From positions 186,001 through 250,000 of the forward strand of contig NZ_BAVZ01000001.1 in NCBI RefSeq assembly GCF_000576305.1: a stretch of 64,000 nucleotides of DNA, given 5' to 3'. This document shows positions 49,008 through 57,777 of the stretch, piece after piece. A program made the translations under genes and the position numbers. Numbering within the stretch: the stretch's first letter is position 1; each line of letters starts with the position of its first letter. A model generated the notes under the pieces. The model worked only from the letters and a program-made list of their open reading frames with translations. It did not search any database and was not told the DNA's origin. Source of the stretch: Paenibacillus pini JCM 16418 (GTDB lineage Bacteria; Bacillota; Bacilli; Paenibacillales; Paenibacillaceae).

Positions 49008-50135
49008 TTACTTCTTCACTGTGTCCGTTTTATGCTGCCTTGCGAGGTACTGACAATAATGAAAAATTCGTTCTAATGAACGCTTGCGAATATGAGGTTC
49101 GTCAAATTTCATGGGCTTCGCATTGGCTTCAAAGAACCATAAGCTTCCGGTATCTTCAATACCTAGATCCATGGACATTTCCCCGTGGATATAACCGGAG
49201 CCCTTCTCGATTTGCCGCGCAATAATAATGGCTGTCGTTCTTACACGGTTCAGGATTGAAGAAGAAGCTTCGGCACCAAATAATGTCGATAGCAGTTTTT
49301 GCGGATCTTCAATCGTTCCCCCGCGTGGCACATGGGTTGTTATGCTCTTAAGACCTGCCATGCGTGCACCAACCCCAGTAACACCCCATTGTCCTGACCC
49401 TGTTTTCTGAAGCAAAATACGAAGATCAAAAGGTCTGTTATTAATCGATGCTAGTTCGATCCCTTGCTGCATAATATAAGGAGTAGCTCCAGTTTCATGA
49501 TGAATACGAGCCCATAAGCGGCGGATGCTATTAGCTTTGTAGGTTGTATTCGTTTTTTGATTCTGAACCTTTAATCGGTAAGGGAGCAGTTTACCTCGCT
49601 GATATTTTAGCATCATAATACCTTTGCCTGCTTTGCCACTCTCCGGTTTCAGATAAAGGAAGGGGAATCTCTCTAGCATACGCTGAAGTGATGATTCTGT
49701 TGTTAGACGTTTTGTCTTAGGAACCAAGTGCTGCGTTGCTTTGGACACTTTTAGCCATTCGAACAGATGCCATTTATTGAAAAAATGTGGATTATATAAT
49801 TCAATAGAAGGATGGAGCAGACATTCTTTGATTTTTCGTCTAACATTCGGCTTTAGTTCATCTTCACGCTGCGGGATTCGGTTGTAGATGACATGAGGAA
49901 GCGGGAAACTTTGTTGTTCCCACATATTCTCATGATTAAGGCTGTAACCCACCACAGTTTCTTCAGTTAGCTTTAAATCTTTAGCCGTAACGACATAAAC
50001 AAGAAAGCCCATTTCTTGTCCTGTTCTGATAATGTCTCGAAAGTTAGCTTGATTTCCTCTGAAATAACCACATGCATCCGGCATGGTTAATATTGCTACT
50101 ATGGTTTTAGATTCTTCTGAGTTTCTGCTGTTCAC
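49008..50135 (-). CDS. YheC/YheD family ATP-grasp protein, paralogue 2
   Basis: 375 aa with the short architecture. VAILTMPDACGYFRGNQANF near the N-terminus, VIYNRIPQREDE, ATP-binding FLYLKPESGKAGKGIMML (about 158-175), QQGIELASINNRPFDLRILL, ITTHVPRGGTIEDP and GEMSMDLGIEDTGSLWFFEA followed by NAKPMKFDEP. GTG start overlaps the stop of the preceding paralogue, with GGAGGG upstream. Compared with paralogue 1 it is divergent throughout but keeps every ATP-grasp element. Confidence 0.88.
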   Translation of the reverse strand: MNSRNSEESKTIVAILTMPDACGYFRGNQANFRDIIRTGQEMGFLVYVVTAKDLKLTEETVVGYSLNHENMWEQQSFPLPHVIYNRIPQREDELKPNVRRKIKECLLHPSIELYNPHFFNKWHLFEWLKVSKATQHLVPKTKRLTTESSLQRMLERFPFLYLKPESGKAGKGIMMLKYQRGKLLPYRLKVQNQKTNTTYKANSIRRLWARIHHETGATPYIMQQGIELASINNRPFDLRILLQKTGSGQWGVTGVGARMAGLKSITTHVPRGGTIEDPQKLLSTLFGAEASSSILNRVRTTAIIIARQIEKGSGYIHGEMSMDLGIEDTGSLWFFEANAKPMKFDEPHIRKRSLERIFHYCQYLARQHKTDTVKK

Positions 50136-51507
50136 TCGCTATCCCTCCTGTGGAATTTACTCAAGTACAGGCAGTGTTCCAAGATATGTTCCACAGAAGC
50201 TTTCCCTTCCACTTTGAGGGATGGATGACTGAAGATGGAGCGTCCGGGTTTGGCATTCGCCTCGAACATCCATACCTTCTCGTCTTGATCAATCCCGATA
50301 TCAAAGCCAATTTCACCAAGTAAATGTTGGTGATGAAATTCAATTCCTTCTGCAAGTGTGATTGCTATTTTCTTCGCATTTTGCAGCACTTCTTCGGATC
50401 TTGATCCAAACGTTCGGCTAAGCGCCTGCCCCGGTGTTAATAGAGATCCACCGTTTTTAAGATGAGTGGTTACACTCCCACGTCCAGCCTTCTTGGCACC
50501 AATACCGACGACTACCCATTTGTTGTTCCCGTTCTTGTGCATGTGAAACCGGAAATCAATAGGGCAACTGTCAATTTCGACAAGCCGTATCCCCTGCTGA
50601 ATGACATAGGTTTCAAGCGAGCGCCCATGTCTGGCCTGAAGCATACGCATTAGGCTGTTAAACGTAGTAAAACGCAGTAGTACGTTACCATTACCTTTGC
50701 GATATCTTGCAAAATACCCCTTTTTAGGTAGATAGGTCAGACGATATATTCCTTTGCCTAAGCTGCCACCAGAGGCTTATAATATAAAAATTGATGGCGT
50801 TCTAACATATCTTTAATGATCTCAGTGCTAGGATTCATATGGGATTCAGGAACATAACGATTGACTGTGTTATCATGTTCAAGCAAACGGTAGATATCGG
50901 ATTTATTAAAGAAACTCCAGTTAAAGAAAGGAATTTTTTTGCGTGATAGCCGGTCTCTAAGTTGATTAATATACGCTGTTGTTTCTGCTTTGCGGCTCGG
51001 AAGTCTGTTATACACTACATCTGGAAGTGGGACCGTCTTTCGGTAGAACGTACCGCTGTTACTAAGGAAATATCCATTTACGCTTTCACGCTGCCAATTA
51101 ATATCTTTAGGGGTAAAAGCGAAGATGTAACAATTCTTATTTCCTTCACGTAGCAGTTGCTTAATGAATCCAGTTCGTGAGCTGAAAGGTTGGGCAGCGG
51201 AAGTGGAGGGGCCGTCAGACAATATGCCTACCAATGGACCGAGCTTTATCTCCTCATCCTCAAAACTGTGTATCATGATCCCACCTGCTGCTGGAACTTT
51301 TATGGCATCACGGACGCCAGTTCCAAGATAAATATGTTTGCCAGCCTTCTTTATCGATTTAATCGAAGCACGGATCGAGTCTTTTCCCAAACGTAACTGA
51401 ATGTTTTTTTTGCCAGACAGCTTTAGGCTTTTCATTAGCGTATCGGAAACATAAACCACTTTATCGGGCTGCTGCGAAAAATGAACATTGCAAAAAGTCA
51501 AACTCAT
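50132..51507 (-). pseudogene. YheC/YheD family ATP-grasp protein, paralogue 3, frameshifted near 50765
   Basis: Long-architecture member: an N-terminal domain (residues 1-95, with SLTFCNVHFSQQPDKVVYVS and LKLSGKKNIQLRLGKDSI) precedes an ATP-grasp. The first part stops after FLYYKPLVAA. Restoring one G (GTGGCAGC to GTGGGCAGC) gives LVGSLGKGIYRLTYLPKKGY, the missing ATP-binding loop, and continues through RMLQARHGRSLETYVIQQGI to GEIGFDIGIDQDEKVWMFEA with NAKPGRS. Both ends overlap the neighbouring genes by four bases, which supports an intact operon in the real genome. Confidence 0.85.
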
Positions 51508-52637
51508 GAATTTACCCTCCTAAGTTGTCGAAGCAATAAATAACGGGCATACCGGAGCGGGTTTTCTGCTGCGAGCAAGGCACTGTCTGGGTCATCAATT
51601 TGCCGAAAGGAGGTGCGTCCCGGCTTGGAATTGACTTCAAGTAGCCAGATGTTTCCGTTCATATCCATCCCGAAATCGATGCCCAACTCGCCGAGACGAC
51701 CGTAGTGACTTTCCAGTATCTCCGGAATAACTTCTGACAGTTGATGAAGTTCGGTTGTTGTCTGTTCAGCCTGGGTGATCCCGAATTCCTTGGTCAGAAA
51801 AGGAAGCACAGTAACCGCACGGCCACCGCCATGCAAATTGGAAGTAATGCCTCCCTTTTTGCCCCGCCTAACAGCCATGCCGGTATGCGTCCACTGGCCG
51901 GATTCATTCTTTTGCATCAGCACTCTGATATCAAAGGGGTATCCTTCCCGGCTCTGTAGATGAAGATAGGGTTGAATTAAGAAATTACGTTTTCTAGTGA
52001 AGTGTTCAATCCAAGGGATCACCATAGAGCTGTGCGAAAGCTCTTTTGTAAATGGAGTATTATTTGCGCTTCGCCCTTGAATAAAGTAGGAGTGCTGGAG
52101 CGGGTCATACTTGATATAGAGCGTATGCTTACCTTGGGAACCGGATTGCGGTTTGAGAAAAACCTCGTTCCCATAAGCTGCTAAATTTTGTTTGAGCGAC
52201 GCTGCTCCTTGATATAGAGATGTTGGTGGAAGATAAGGGAGTAGGCGTATATCTTTTTTTAGCGTACGGTAGATCTGCCATTTCCCTGGAAGTCCTCGTG
52301 ACCATACGATCCAAGGTTTATGCTTAGAGACCTGGGACATAAGCTTCGCTGCTGCTCTTAAATCTTCATCTTTTCGAAACAAGCATCGGTCATATACGAT
52401 ATCCGGGAAGGGGACAGTGACATTAACCCATTGCCCTTGTTTGTAGACATAAGCCTGGATCTTAACTTCTGTATTGAGGACATCCTGGGGACAGAACGCA
52501 ATGATGTTAAGGCCATATTTAGGCGCAACTAGACTTAGGCGACGACAGAATCCCTCTTCCGAAAGCGGAGGAGTTCCAGGTCTACTGCAGCACATGACAC
52601 CCAATGTGCCAATCGTTGTTACTGTCATTGAAGTCAT
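51504..52637 (-). CDS. YheC/YheD family ATP-grasp protein, paralogue 4
   Basis: About 377 aa, short architecture. TIGTLGVMCCSRPGTPPLSE at the start, VYDRCLFRKDEDLRAA, ATP-binding EVFLKPQSGSQGKHTLYI, then QPYLHLQSREGYPFDIRVLM, GITSNLHGGGRAVT and GELGIDFGMDMNGNIWLLEV followed by NSKPGRTSF. The frame begins with GTG 52643, but AGGAGG is only three bases from it. ATG 52637 has a nine-base spacing and is chosen. The end overlaps paralogue 3 by four bases. Confidence 0.87.
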   Translation of the reverse strand: MTSMTVTTIGTLGVMCCSRPGTPPLSEEGFCRRLSLVAPKYGLNIIAFCPQDVLNTEVKIQAYVYKQGQWVNVTVPFPDIVYDRCLFRKDEDLRAAAKLMSQVSKHKPWIVWSRGLPGKWQIYRTLKKDIRLLPYLPPTSLYQGAASLKQNLAAYGNEVFLKPQSGSQGKHTLYIKYDPLQHSYFIQGRSANNTPFTKELSHSSMVIPWIEHFTRKRNFLIQPYLHLQSREGYPFDIRVLMQKNESGQWTHTGMAVRRGKKGGITSNLHGGGRAVTVLPFLTKEFGITQAEQTTTELHQLSEVIPEILESHYGRLGELGIDFGMDMNGNIWLLEVNSKPGRTSFRQIDDPDSALLAAENPLRYARYLLLRQLRRVNS

Positions 52638-52652
52638 GGACACAGACCTCCT

Positions 52653-54020
52653 CTAGAAGCCAGATAAAAAACTACAATATTCCAATAGTCTTCGGACCGA
52701 AGGCCGAATTTTCTGTTCATTGAGCGGTGTGTTGTCGTTTTTGGATGGTTTGGAATTCACTTCGAGCAGCCAGATACGCCCATTGGTATCCATGGCCAGA
52801 TCAACGCCAAGCTCGCCAAAATGAGCAGGAATGGAAGCATCCAATCCTTTGGCGATTTCGAGAGAAGCAAAATTCAGTTTAGCTTGAGCTGAATTTTTAA
52901 CTTCGGTAGGGAGCATGCATTTGTTTACTGCGTCCTTTACAGTGCTGAGGCTTCCACCACGCGCCAAGTTCGATACGAAATGATTGCCCCCAGCGATGCG
53001 AGCGACGATGGAGGTTACGCTCCACTTGCCTAGACTATTCTTTTGAACAAGTGCTCTGAAATCGACGGGGCGCTTGCCCTGATCGATAAGCGTTAGCCCT
53101 TGCTGAATCTGATAGCGTGTGCTTTTCATTTTTCCAGATAATACGGCAAATAACTTGGTTAGATTGCTATAGGTCTGTTTACGCGGGCCTCCAACGGTTG
53201 TGGATAAAGCGATATAGCTGCCATCAGGTTGTTTAGAGACACGAATGATTCCTTTACCTAAACTTCCACGTACTGGTTTAAGAAAGACGACGGGATACTG
53301 GGCGCACATTTTTTTGAGAATTGTAAAGCTGCTGAGTAGATGTGATTCTGGCATGAAGCGAGTGAGTGCTGAATTGGTTTTGAGTGTATCAAACACTTCA
53401 TGCTTATCAAGGAACTTTTCGTTGAAGATGTGGCTTCCGAAGCGGGATTTTACTTCTTTCATAAAATACTGTACGCTAGGTTTATTCTCCATTTTGCGTG
53501 TGGTTAGTCGATTGTTGATGACATCTGCAATTGGCATTTGTGTCTGGCGCCATTCCCCGTCATACACCCATCCTTTGATATGTTCTGCTTCCTGAGTGAT
53601 GTGTTCCGGGGTGAAGAAATATACATATGCACCTTGTTTCCGACAGGCATTGACAAGCTCACGGCAGAATAGCGTGATCGAGCCAAAAGGTTTCTCAGGC
53701 ATTTCAGGGTAATCCCGACTGATCAGAACGCTGATAAGTGGACCAAGACGAAGTGTACGGCTCTTGGCATTGTAAGCTATTCTGAGAACAGGGCTCGCGG
53801 ATAGGCCCATTTCGCGGGATAACGTATCACTAATCCGTAGACTCGTAGCCTTGGGTACGGAAATAACGGTGATCTCCTGTCTGAAGGAACCAAAGGACAG
53901 CTGCAGAGGACGGTCGGTTGGAATTTTCCACAGTTTGACGAGCCTCGCGCCGAGCATAATGTTATTTTCCTGCACAATGCCCGGACTGAACGTTTGGACC
54001 GATATCTTTTTGTTGGACAT
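52653..54020 (-). CDS. yheD: YheD-like endospore coat-associated ATP-grasp protein, paralogue 5
   Basis: 455-aa long-architecture member. An N-terminal barrel-like domain (residues 1-100, RPLQLSFGSFRQEITVISVP) is followed by LGPLISVLISRDYP, VINNRLTTRKMENKPSVQYF, ATP-binding VVFLKPVRGSLGKGIIRVSK (about 257-276), QQGLTLIDQGKRPVDFRALV and GELGVDLAMDTNGRIWLLEV with NSKPSKND. AAGGAG precedes ATG 54020. First gene of the array. The divergent neighbour is yheA, as near yheC/yheD in B. subtilis. Confidence 0.9.
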   Translation of the reverse strand: MSNKKISVQTFSPGIVQENNIMLGARLVKLWKIPTDRPLQLSFGSFRQEITVISVPKATSLRISDTLSREMGLSASPVLRIAYNAKSRTLRLGPLISVLISRDYPEMPEKPFGSITLFCRELVNACRKQGAYVYFFTPEHITQEAEHIKGWVYDGEWRQTQMPIADVINNRLTTRKMENKPSVQYFMKEVKSRFGSHIFNEKFLDKHEVFDTLKTNSALTRFMPESHLLSSFTILKKMCAQYPVVFLKPVRGSLGKGIIRVSKQPDGSYIALSTTVGGPRKQTYSNLTKLFAVLSGKMKSTRYQIQQGLTLIDQGKRPVDFRALVQKNSLGKWSVTSIVARIAGGNHFVSNLARGGSLSTVKDAVNKCMLPTEVKNSAQAKLNFASLEIAKGLDASIPAHFGELGVDLAMDTNGRIWLLEVNSKPSKNDNTPLNEQKIRPSVRRLLEYCSFLSGF

Positions 54021-54220
54021 CGTGGATCTCCTTCCAGCAACAACTTGATGTCTAGAGACAGATCGAACTGAATCTTGAACATTGCATGTAACTCATCATA
54101 TGAGGACATATATCCCTTGGTGATTGACCCACTGGTTTAAAAAATTAAGGGGTTGGATAAATTTCACTGCACCTAAGCATAAGGTCAGTAAATCTATGAA
54201 AATTAAAGGAGTAGATAACG

Positions 54221-54565
54221 ATGAGTATTTATGATAAAGCCCATGAGCTAGCTAAAGAGTTAAGAGAATGCCAAGAGGTTAATGAGATCAGTTCAGCGAT
54301 GAAATTGGTTGATGCTGATCCTGAAAGTAAACAGATGCTCGAAAATTTCCGTGAACGTCAAATGGAAATTCAGCAGCGCATGATGTCTGGAGATATGCCT
54401 CCACAAGAAGAAATGGAGAACATGGAGAAGCTATTTGATGTTCTCAGCTTGAATTTGAATATTCGTCGTTTGTTTGATGCGGAGCGCCGTTTAAGCACCA
54501 TTATCGAGGATGTAAATAAGATTATCTCTGACAGCTTGCAGCACCTATATGGAGACAAGCTATAA
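54221..54565 (+). CDS. yheA: YlbF/YmcA family protein YheA
   Basis: 114-aa all-helical protein of the YlbF/YmcA/YheA family. Helical pattern IYDKAHELAKELRECQEVNE, then MKLVDADPESKQMLENFRER and NLNIRRLFDAERRLSTIIED. YlbF and YmcA act with YaaT in RNA processing control. YheA's own role is not established. AAAGGAG lies ahead of ATG 54221. Placement beside YheC/YheD genes supports the yheA call. Confidence 0.85.
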   Translation: MSIYDKAHELAKELRECQEVNEISSAMKLVDADPESKQMLENFRERQMEIQQRMMSGDMPPQEEMENMEKLFDVLSLNLNIRRLFDAERRLSTIIEDVNKIISDSLQHLYGDKL

Positions 54566-54656
54566 ATATATGAATGTTTAAAAGTTTTCTCATATTTTCG
54601 CAGCCTTCCTCATAGATTAGAAATATAGATGAATGAGTGAAGGAGCTGCAAATGAA

Positions 54657-54941
54657 ATGAAGAAAACAAACAAATTTAAGCATGTTGTGTATCTGCTGCT
54701 CGCGCTGGCGATGCTACTGTACGCTCTGCCCCGTATTTCTTTTGGACCGGGAGCAACCTGGACTTCCATATTCGGTATCGTATGGGCAGTGTTTGCATTC
54801 TTGGTCATTGGCGCACATTTGCATCATATTCTTGGTGTTGATGAGGAGAAACAGAAAGCATTAGATCGAGTAAGACAAGCTAAACTGCAGCAATGGCAGA
54901 TGAAATGGCCAGAAGAACCTGAACGTGGACAAGGACTCTGA
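54657..54941 (+). CDS. Small two-helix membrane protein
   Basis: 94 aa, unrecognised. Two membrane helices (about residues 9-26 and 35-58) with a short loop (PRISFGPGATW) precede a charged amphipathic C-terminus (DEEKQKALDRVRQAKLQQWQ). ATG 54657 is chosen over 54633 because AGGAG lies 11 bases before it. An out-of-frame ATG at 54652 leads to an immediate stop. Confidence 0.65.
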   Translation: MKKTNKFKHVVYLLLALAMLLYALPRISFGPGATWTSIFGIVWAVFAFLVIGAHLHHILGVDEEKQKALDRVRQAKLQQWQMKWPEEPERGQGL

Positions 54942-55039
54942 AATGCATCTATTCGAAAGGCTGGGCAGCGGATGCTGCTTAGCCTTTTGTGCTATAATAG
55001 GTACAGGGTAGTACAGTTTGGAGTACGGAGGTGTAACAG

Positions 55040-56374
55040 TTGGAAGGGCGCGACGAAACGATTACAAAGCACGAACAGCTACTTCAACATATTGAGGGAC
55101 TGAAAATTGGGACTAAGATTTCAGTTCGGAAGCTGGCTCGAGAAATGGCTGTTAGTGAGGGAACCGCATATCGTGCGGTTAAAGATGCGGAGAATCTCGG
55201 AATTGTAGTAACCAAGGATCGAATCGGAACGGTCAGAATCGAGAAGAAACCGCGGAATATTTCTGAACAGCTAACCTTTGCAGATGTAGTCGAAATTGTC
55301 GAAGGACATGTCCTCGGCGGAGCAGAAGGCTTACATAAAAATTTATATAAATTTGTAATCGGAGCCATGAAAGTAGATGCTATGGTGCGTTATATTGATG
55401 CCGGTAGTTTACTGATTGTAGGTAACCGGGATAATGCGCATATTCTTGCGCTGGAGCAAGGTGCAGGAGTTTTAATAACAGGAGGGTTCGGTACCAGCCG
55501 TGAAGTTAAGGCGCTCGCAGATAAGCTGAGTTTACCTATTTTCTCTTCACGGCATGATACTTTTACAGTTGCCTCATTAATAAATCGAGCAATCTTTGAC
55601 CGATTAATTAAGAAGAAAATAATGATTGTTGAAGATATTGTCGGCAGTAGACCCAAAATACATGCTCTGAAATTGTCGAATACGGTGGGCGAGAGTCTGG
55701 CATTAGCCGAACGAATTGAAGAAGAGCGTATACCTGTCACAGATGAATGGAACAGGGTCATTGGTATCGTGAACCGTCGTGACATGACTGATCTTCCAGA
55801 AGATCAGAGCATTGAGAAGGTGCTAATCCGAAATCCAGTAACCGCAGCGCTACAGACGTCTCTAGCATCAGCTGCACAAATCATGATGTGGGAAGGTATT
55901 GATTTCTTACCGATCGTGGATCGCAACCGCAAGCTCGTTGCAACCGTTACACGCAAAGAAGTTTTGCAGGCCATGCGTGATGCTAGAGCACAACCTCAGC
56001 TTGGCGAAACCTTCGATCATCTCATATGGAATGGTTTCGCGGATGAGCGCGATGAGGAGGGACGCTTGTTCTTTCATGGATTCATTACGCCGCAAATGGC
56101 AACGGAACTTGGTACAATCTCAGAGGGAGTTCTTACGACGGTCATGAGTCAAGCAGCTGTAAAGGCAGCGAAGGATATTACGGGTAATGATTTTGTACTC
56201 GATAATATGACCACGTATTTCCTTCGTCCTGTCCAAATTGAAGACCCCATTGAAGTTCTGCCGAAATTGCTCGAAACAAGCAGACGTACATGTAAAATCG
56301 AGATCGTCATTATTCATGCTGAAAATCTGGTTGCTAAAGCGGTGATGACGCTGCAATCAATTGAGCATGGTTAG
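55040..56374 (+). CDS. ytoI: DRTGG/CBS/hotdog-domain regulator-like protein YtoI
   Basis: 444-aa multidomain protein. An N-terminal winged helix (residues about 8-68, LAREMAVSEGTAYRAVKDAE), a DRTGG domain (about 70-190, DAGSLLIVGNRDNAHILALE), two CBS domains (about 195-310) and a C-terminal hotdog domain (about 320-440). The order matches YtoI. Ligand and role unknown. TTG start at 55040 with GGAGGTG upstream. It lies next to ytpI as in B. subtilis, though convergent. Confidence 0.9.
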   Translation: MEGRDETITKHEQLLQHIEGLKIGTKISVRKLAREMAVSEGTAYRAVKDAENLGIVVTKDRIGTVRIEKKPRNISEQLTFADVVEIVEGHVLGGAEGLHKNLYKFVIGAMKVDAMVRYIDAGSLLIVGNRDNAHILALEQGAGVLITGGFGTSREVKALADKLSLPIFSSRHDTFTVASLINRAIFDRLIKKKIMIVEDIVGSRPKIHALKLSNTVGESLALAERIEEERIPVTDEWNRVIGIVNRRDMTDLPEDQSIEKVLIRNPVTAALQTSLASAAQIMMWEGIDFLPIVDRNRKLVATVTRKEVLQAMRDARAQPQLGETFDHLIWNGFADERDEEGRLFFHGFITPQMATELGTISEGVLTTVMSQAAVKAAKDITGNDFVLDNMTTYFLRPVQIEDPIEVLPKLLETSRRTCKIEIVIIHAENLVAKAVMTLQSIEHG

Positions 56375-56387
56375 CACGGTCCCATAT

Positions 56388-56429
56388 AAAAGAAGCCGGG
56401 GCCCCGTTTAACAGGTCTCCGGCTTCTTT
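56388..56429. terminator. Bidirectional terminator between ytoI and ytpI
   Basis: Arms AAAGAAGCCGG and CCGGCTTCTTT perfect, with an inner partly paired segment (GGCCCC, GGTCTCC), flanked by A and T runs. Confidence 0.88.
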
Positions 56430-56436
56430 CCATTTC

Positions 56437-56739
56437 TTATGTTTGAGAAGATTTCATACGACTGAAGTAGCTCCGATTGCGCAGACCCGCAAAAACGTTG
56501 AAGGCGCCCAATACTAAAAATAAAGCTTCTATAATGATCGCTACTGTTGATCCGCGGAAGATAAACATGAAGATCAACGAAAGTACGATCAGCATGATGC
56601 CCATAAAAATGTTCATTTGAGCACCGTTTATTCCCTTCTCTAACGGATCAGAAGTACGACGCGAGCGGTAGCTGTAAAATGCCGAGCTTAGACATGTTAT
56701 AACCAGCAACGCGAAGAGAAGATACTTAATAACAACCAT
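56437..56739 (-). CDS. ytpI: YtpI-like membrane protein
   Basis: 100-aa protein with three membrane helices (about residues 3-22, 43-62 and 66-86). Between helices 1 and 2 is YSYRSRRTSDPLEKGINGAQMN, split, typical of YtpI proteins. Function unknown. ATG 56739 has AAAGGAG upstream. In B. subtilis nrnA (ytqI) lies between ytrI and ytpI, but it is missing here. Confidence 0.8.
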   Translation of the reverse strand: MVVIKYLLFALLVITCLSSAFYSYRSRRTSDPLEKGINGAQMNIFMGIMLIVLSLIFMFIFRGSTVAIIIEALFLVLGAFNVFAGLRNRSYFSRMKSSQT

Positions 56740-56800
56740 CGAAATGTTGCAGCTCCTTTGGAAACACTGATATTGGCTTTATTGTAGCATGATTCACGAA

Positions 56801-57289
56801 TCAGTGCACTTTTGGCACAACAATGTTGACCCATATTTGCAGCATTCCATCCATCACGAGCATGGTTTTAATTTGGATCGCATAATCCTTGTCACGAACC
56901 TTATATGTTTTCTGATTTAGCAGTGATCTCGTTATTTTGCTATCTTTATCAATGTCATACACATTTTGGCCGCGGAGTACTTCTAGGTCACTACCTAATT
57001 GCTGGAGAAGAGCTTTAACGACAACCGTATCTATCGGCGGATCTTGCTGTTCTGAACGGATTTTAATTTCTTTAATGACGGTTTGCTGCGTGTTGTATTT
57101 TTTTAGCGTTTTGATATCTTTTTGGTATTGCTGAATTTGTAGCTCTAATTCTTGATTGGACATCCAGAGCAGATTGTAAGTTGAATGGAAAATAGAGTTA
57201 TACAGTACACTGCCGACGATGATTCCGAGTACAAATACAGCTGACATCTGCATAAACCGACGGTAACGCTGAAATGGAGGTAATCGCAT
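56801..57289 (-). CDS. ytrI: Sporulation membrane protein YtrI
   Basis: About 162 aa with one N-terminal membrane helix (residues about 13-34) and a coiled-coil region (ELELQIQQYQKDIKTLKKY). The C-terminal domain is KDSKITRSLLNQKTYKVRDK and following. ATG 57289 (MRLPPFQRYRRFMQ) has AAGGAGTA upstream and matches YtrI starts. The frame from 57331 overlaps ytrH. Sporulation role, with YtrH, is known in B. subtilis. Confidence 0.87.
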   Translation of the reverse strand: MRLPPFQRYRRFMQMSAVFVLGIIVGSVLYNSIFHSTYNLLWMSNQELELQIQQYQKDIKTLKKYNTQQTVIKEIKIRSEQQDPPIDTVVVKALLQQLGSDLEVLRGQNVYDIDKDSKITRSLLNQKTYKVRDKDYAIQIKTMLVMDGMLQIWVNIVVPKVH

Positions 57290-57293
57290 AGAG

Positions 57294-57620
57294 TTACTCC
57301 TTACTGCTGCATACCCATTTAATAAGTTCACTTCCCATATGCGCGCCTAGGAAGGCGAACAAGAGAAATAAAATTTGTTTAATAACGGGTGATAAATTCC
57401 CACCTAAGAAGTTGCTTTCAATAACACGCATCGGATCAATCGTACCACCGACAGCTGCAGCAAGTGCCCAAATTTTAATGCGATCTGCTACGTCTAGCAT
57501 TGTCTGTGTGGGAGGTTGAAGCGAGAGGACAGCGCCAACACCGCCGACCATAGCCCCTCCGAGTACGATGCCGAATGCTATGAAGAAATCCAGGATGGCT
57601 TTGGATATAAATGTGGTCAT
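57294..57620 (-). CDS. ytrH: Sporulation membrane protein YtrH
   Basis: 108-aa protein with three helices (about residues 7-33, 48-62 and 83-103), including GIVLGGAMVGGVGAVLSL and KIWALAAAVGGTIDPMRVIE, which identify YtrH. It forms an operon with ytrI, whose start is four bases past its stop. Divergent from dnaE as in B. subtilis. GAAAGGA precedes ATG 57620. Confidence 0.9.
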   Translation of the reverse strand: MTTFISKAILDFFIAFGIVLGGAMVGGVGAVLSLQPPTQTMLDVADRIKIWALAAAVGGTIDPMRVIESNFLGGNLSPVIKQILFLLFAFLGAHMGSELIKWVCSSKE

Positions 57621-57777
57621 GAATTTCAGTCCTTTCGTGGAGGAGCACGGTAGTGCCGCCTGTCCGATTTAATCTTAATCTCATTCTATGGGCGGTTACC
57701 TATGGATTATGATAAAATAAATATAAAGAGTTGAAGGTTTACATTATAAAAATATGCAGCGGCGAAAAGGAGAAGAG

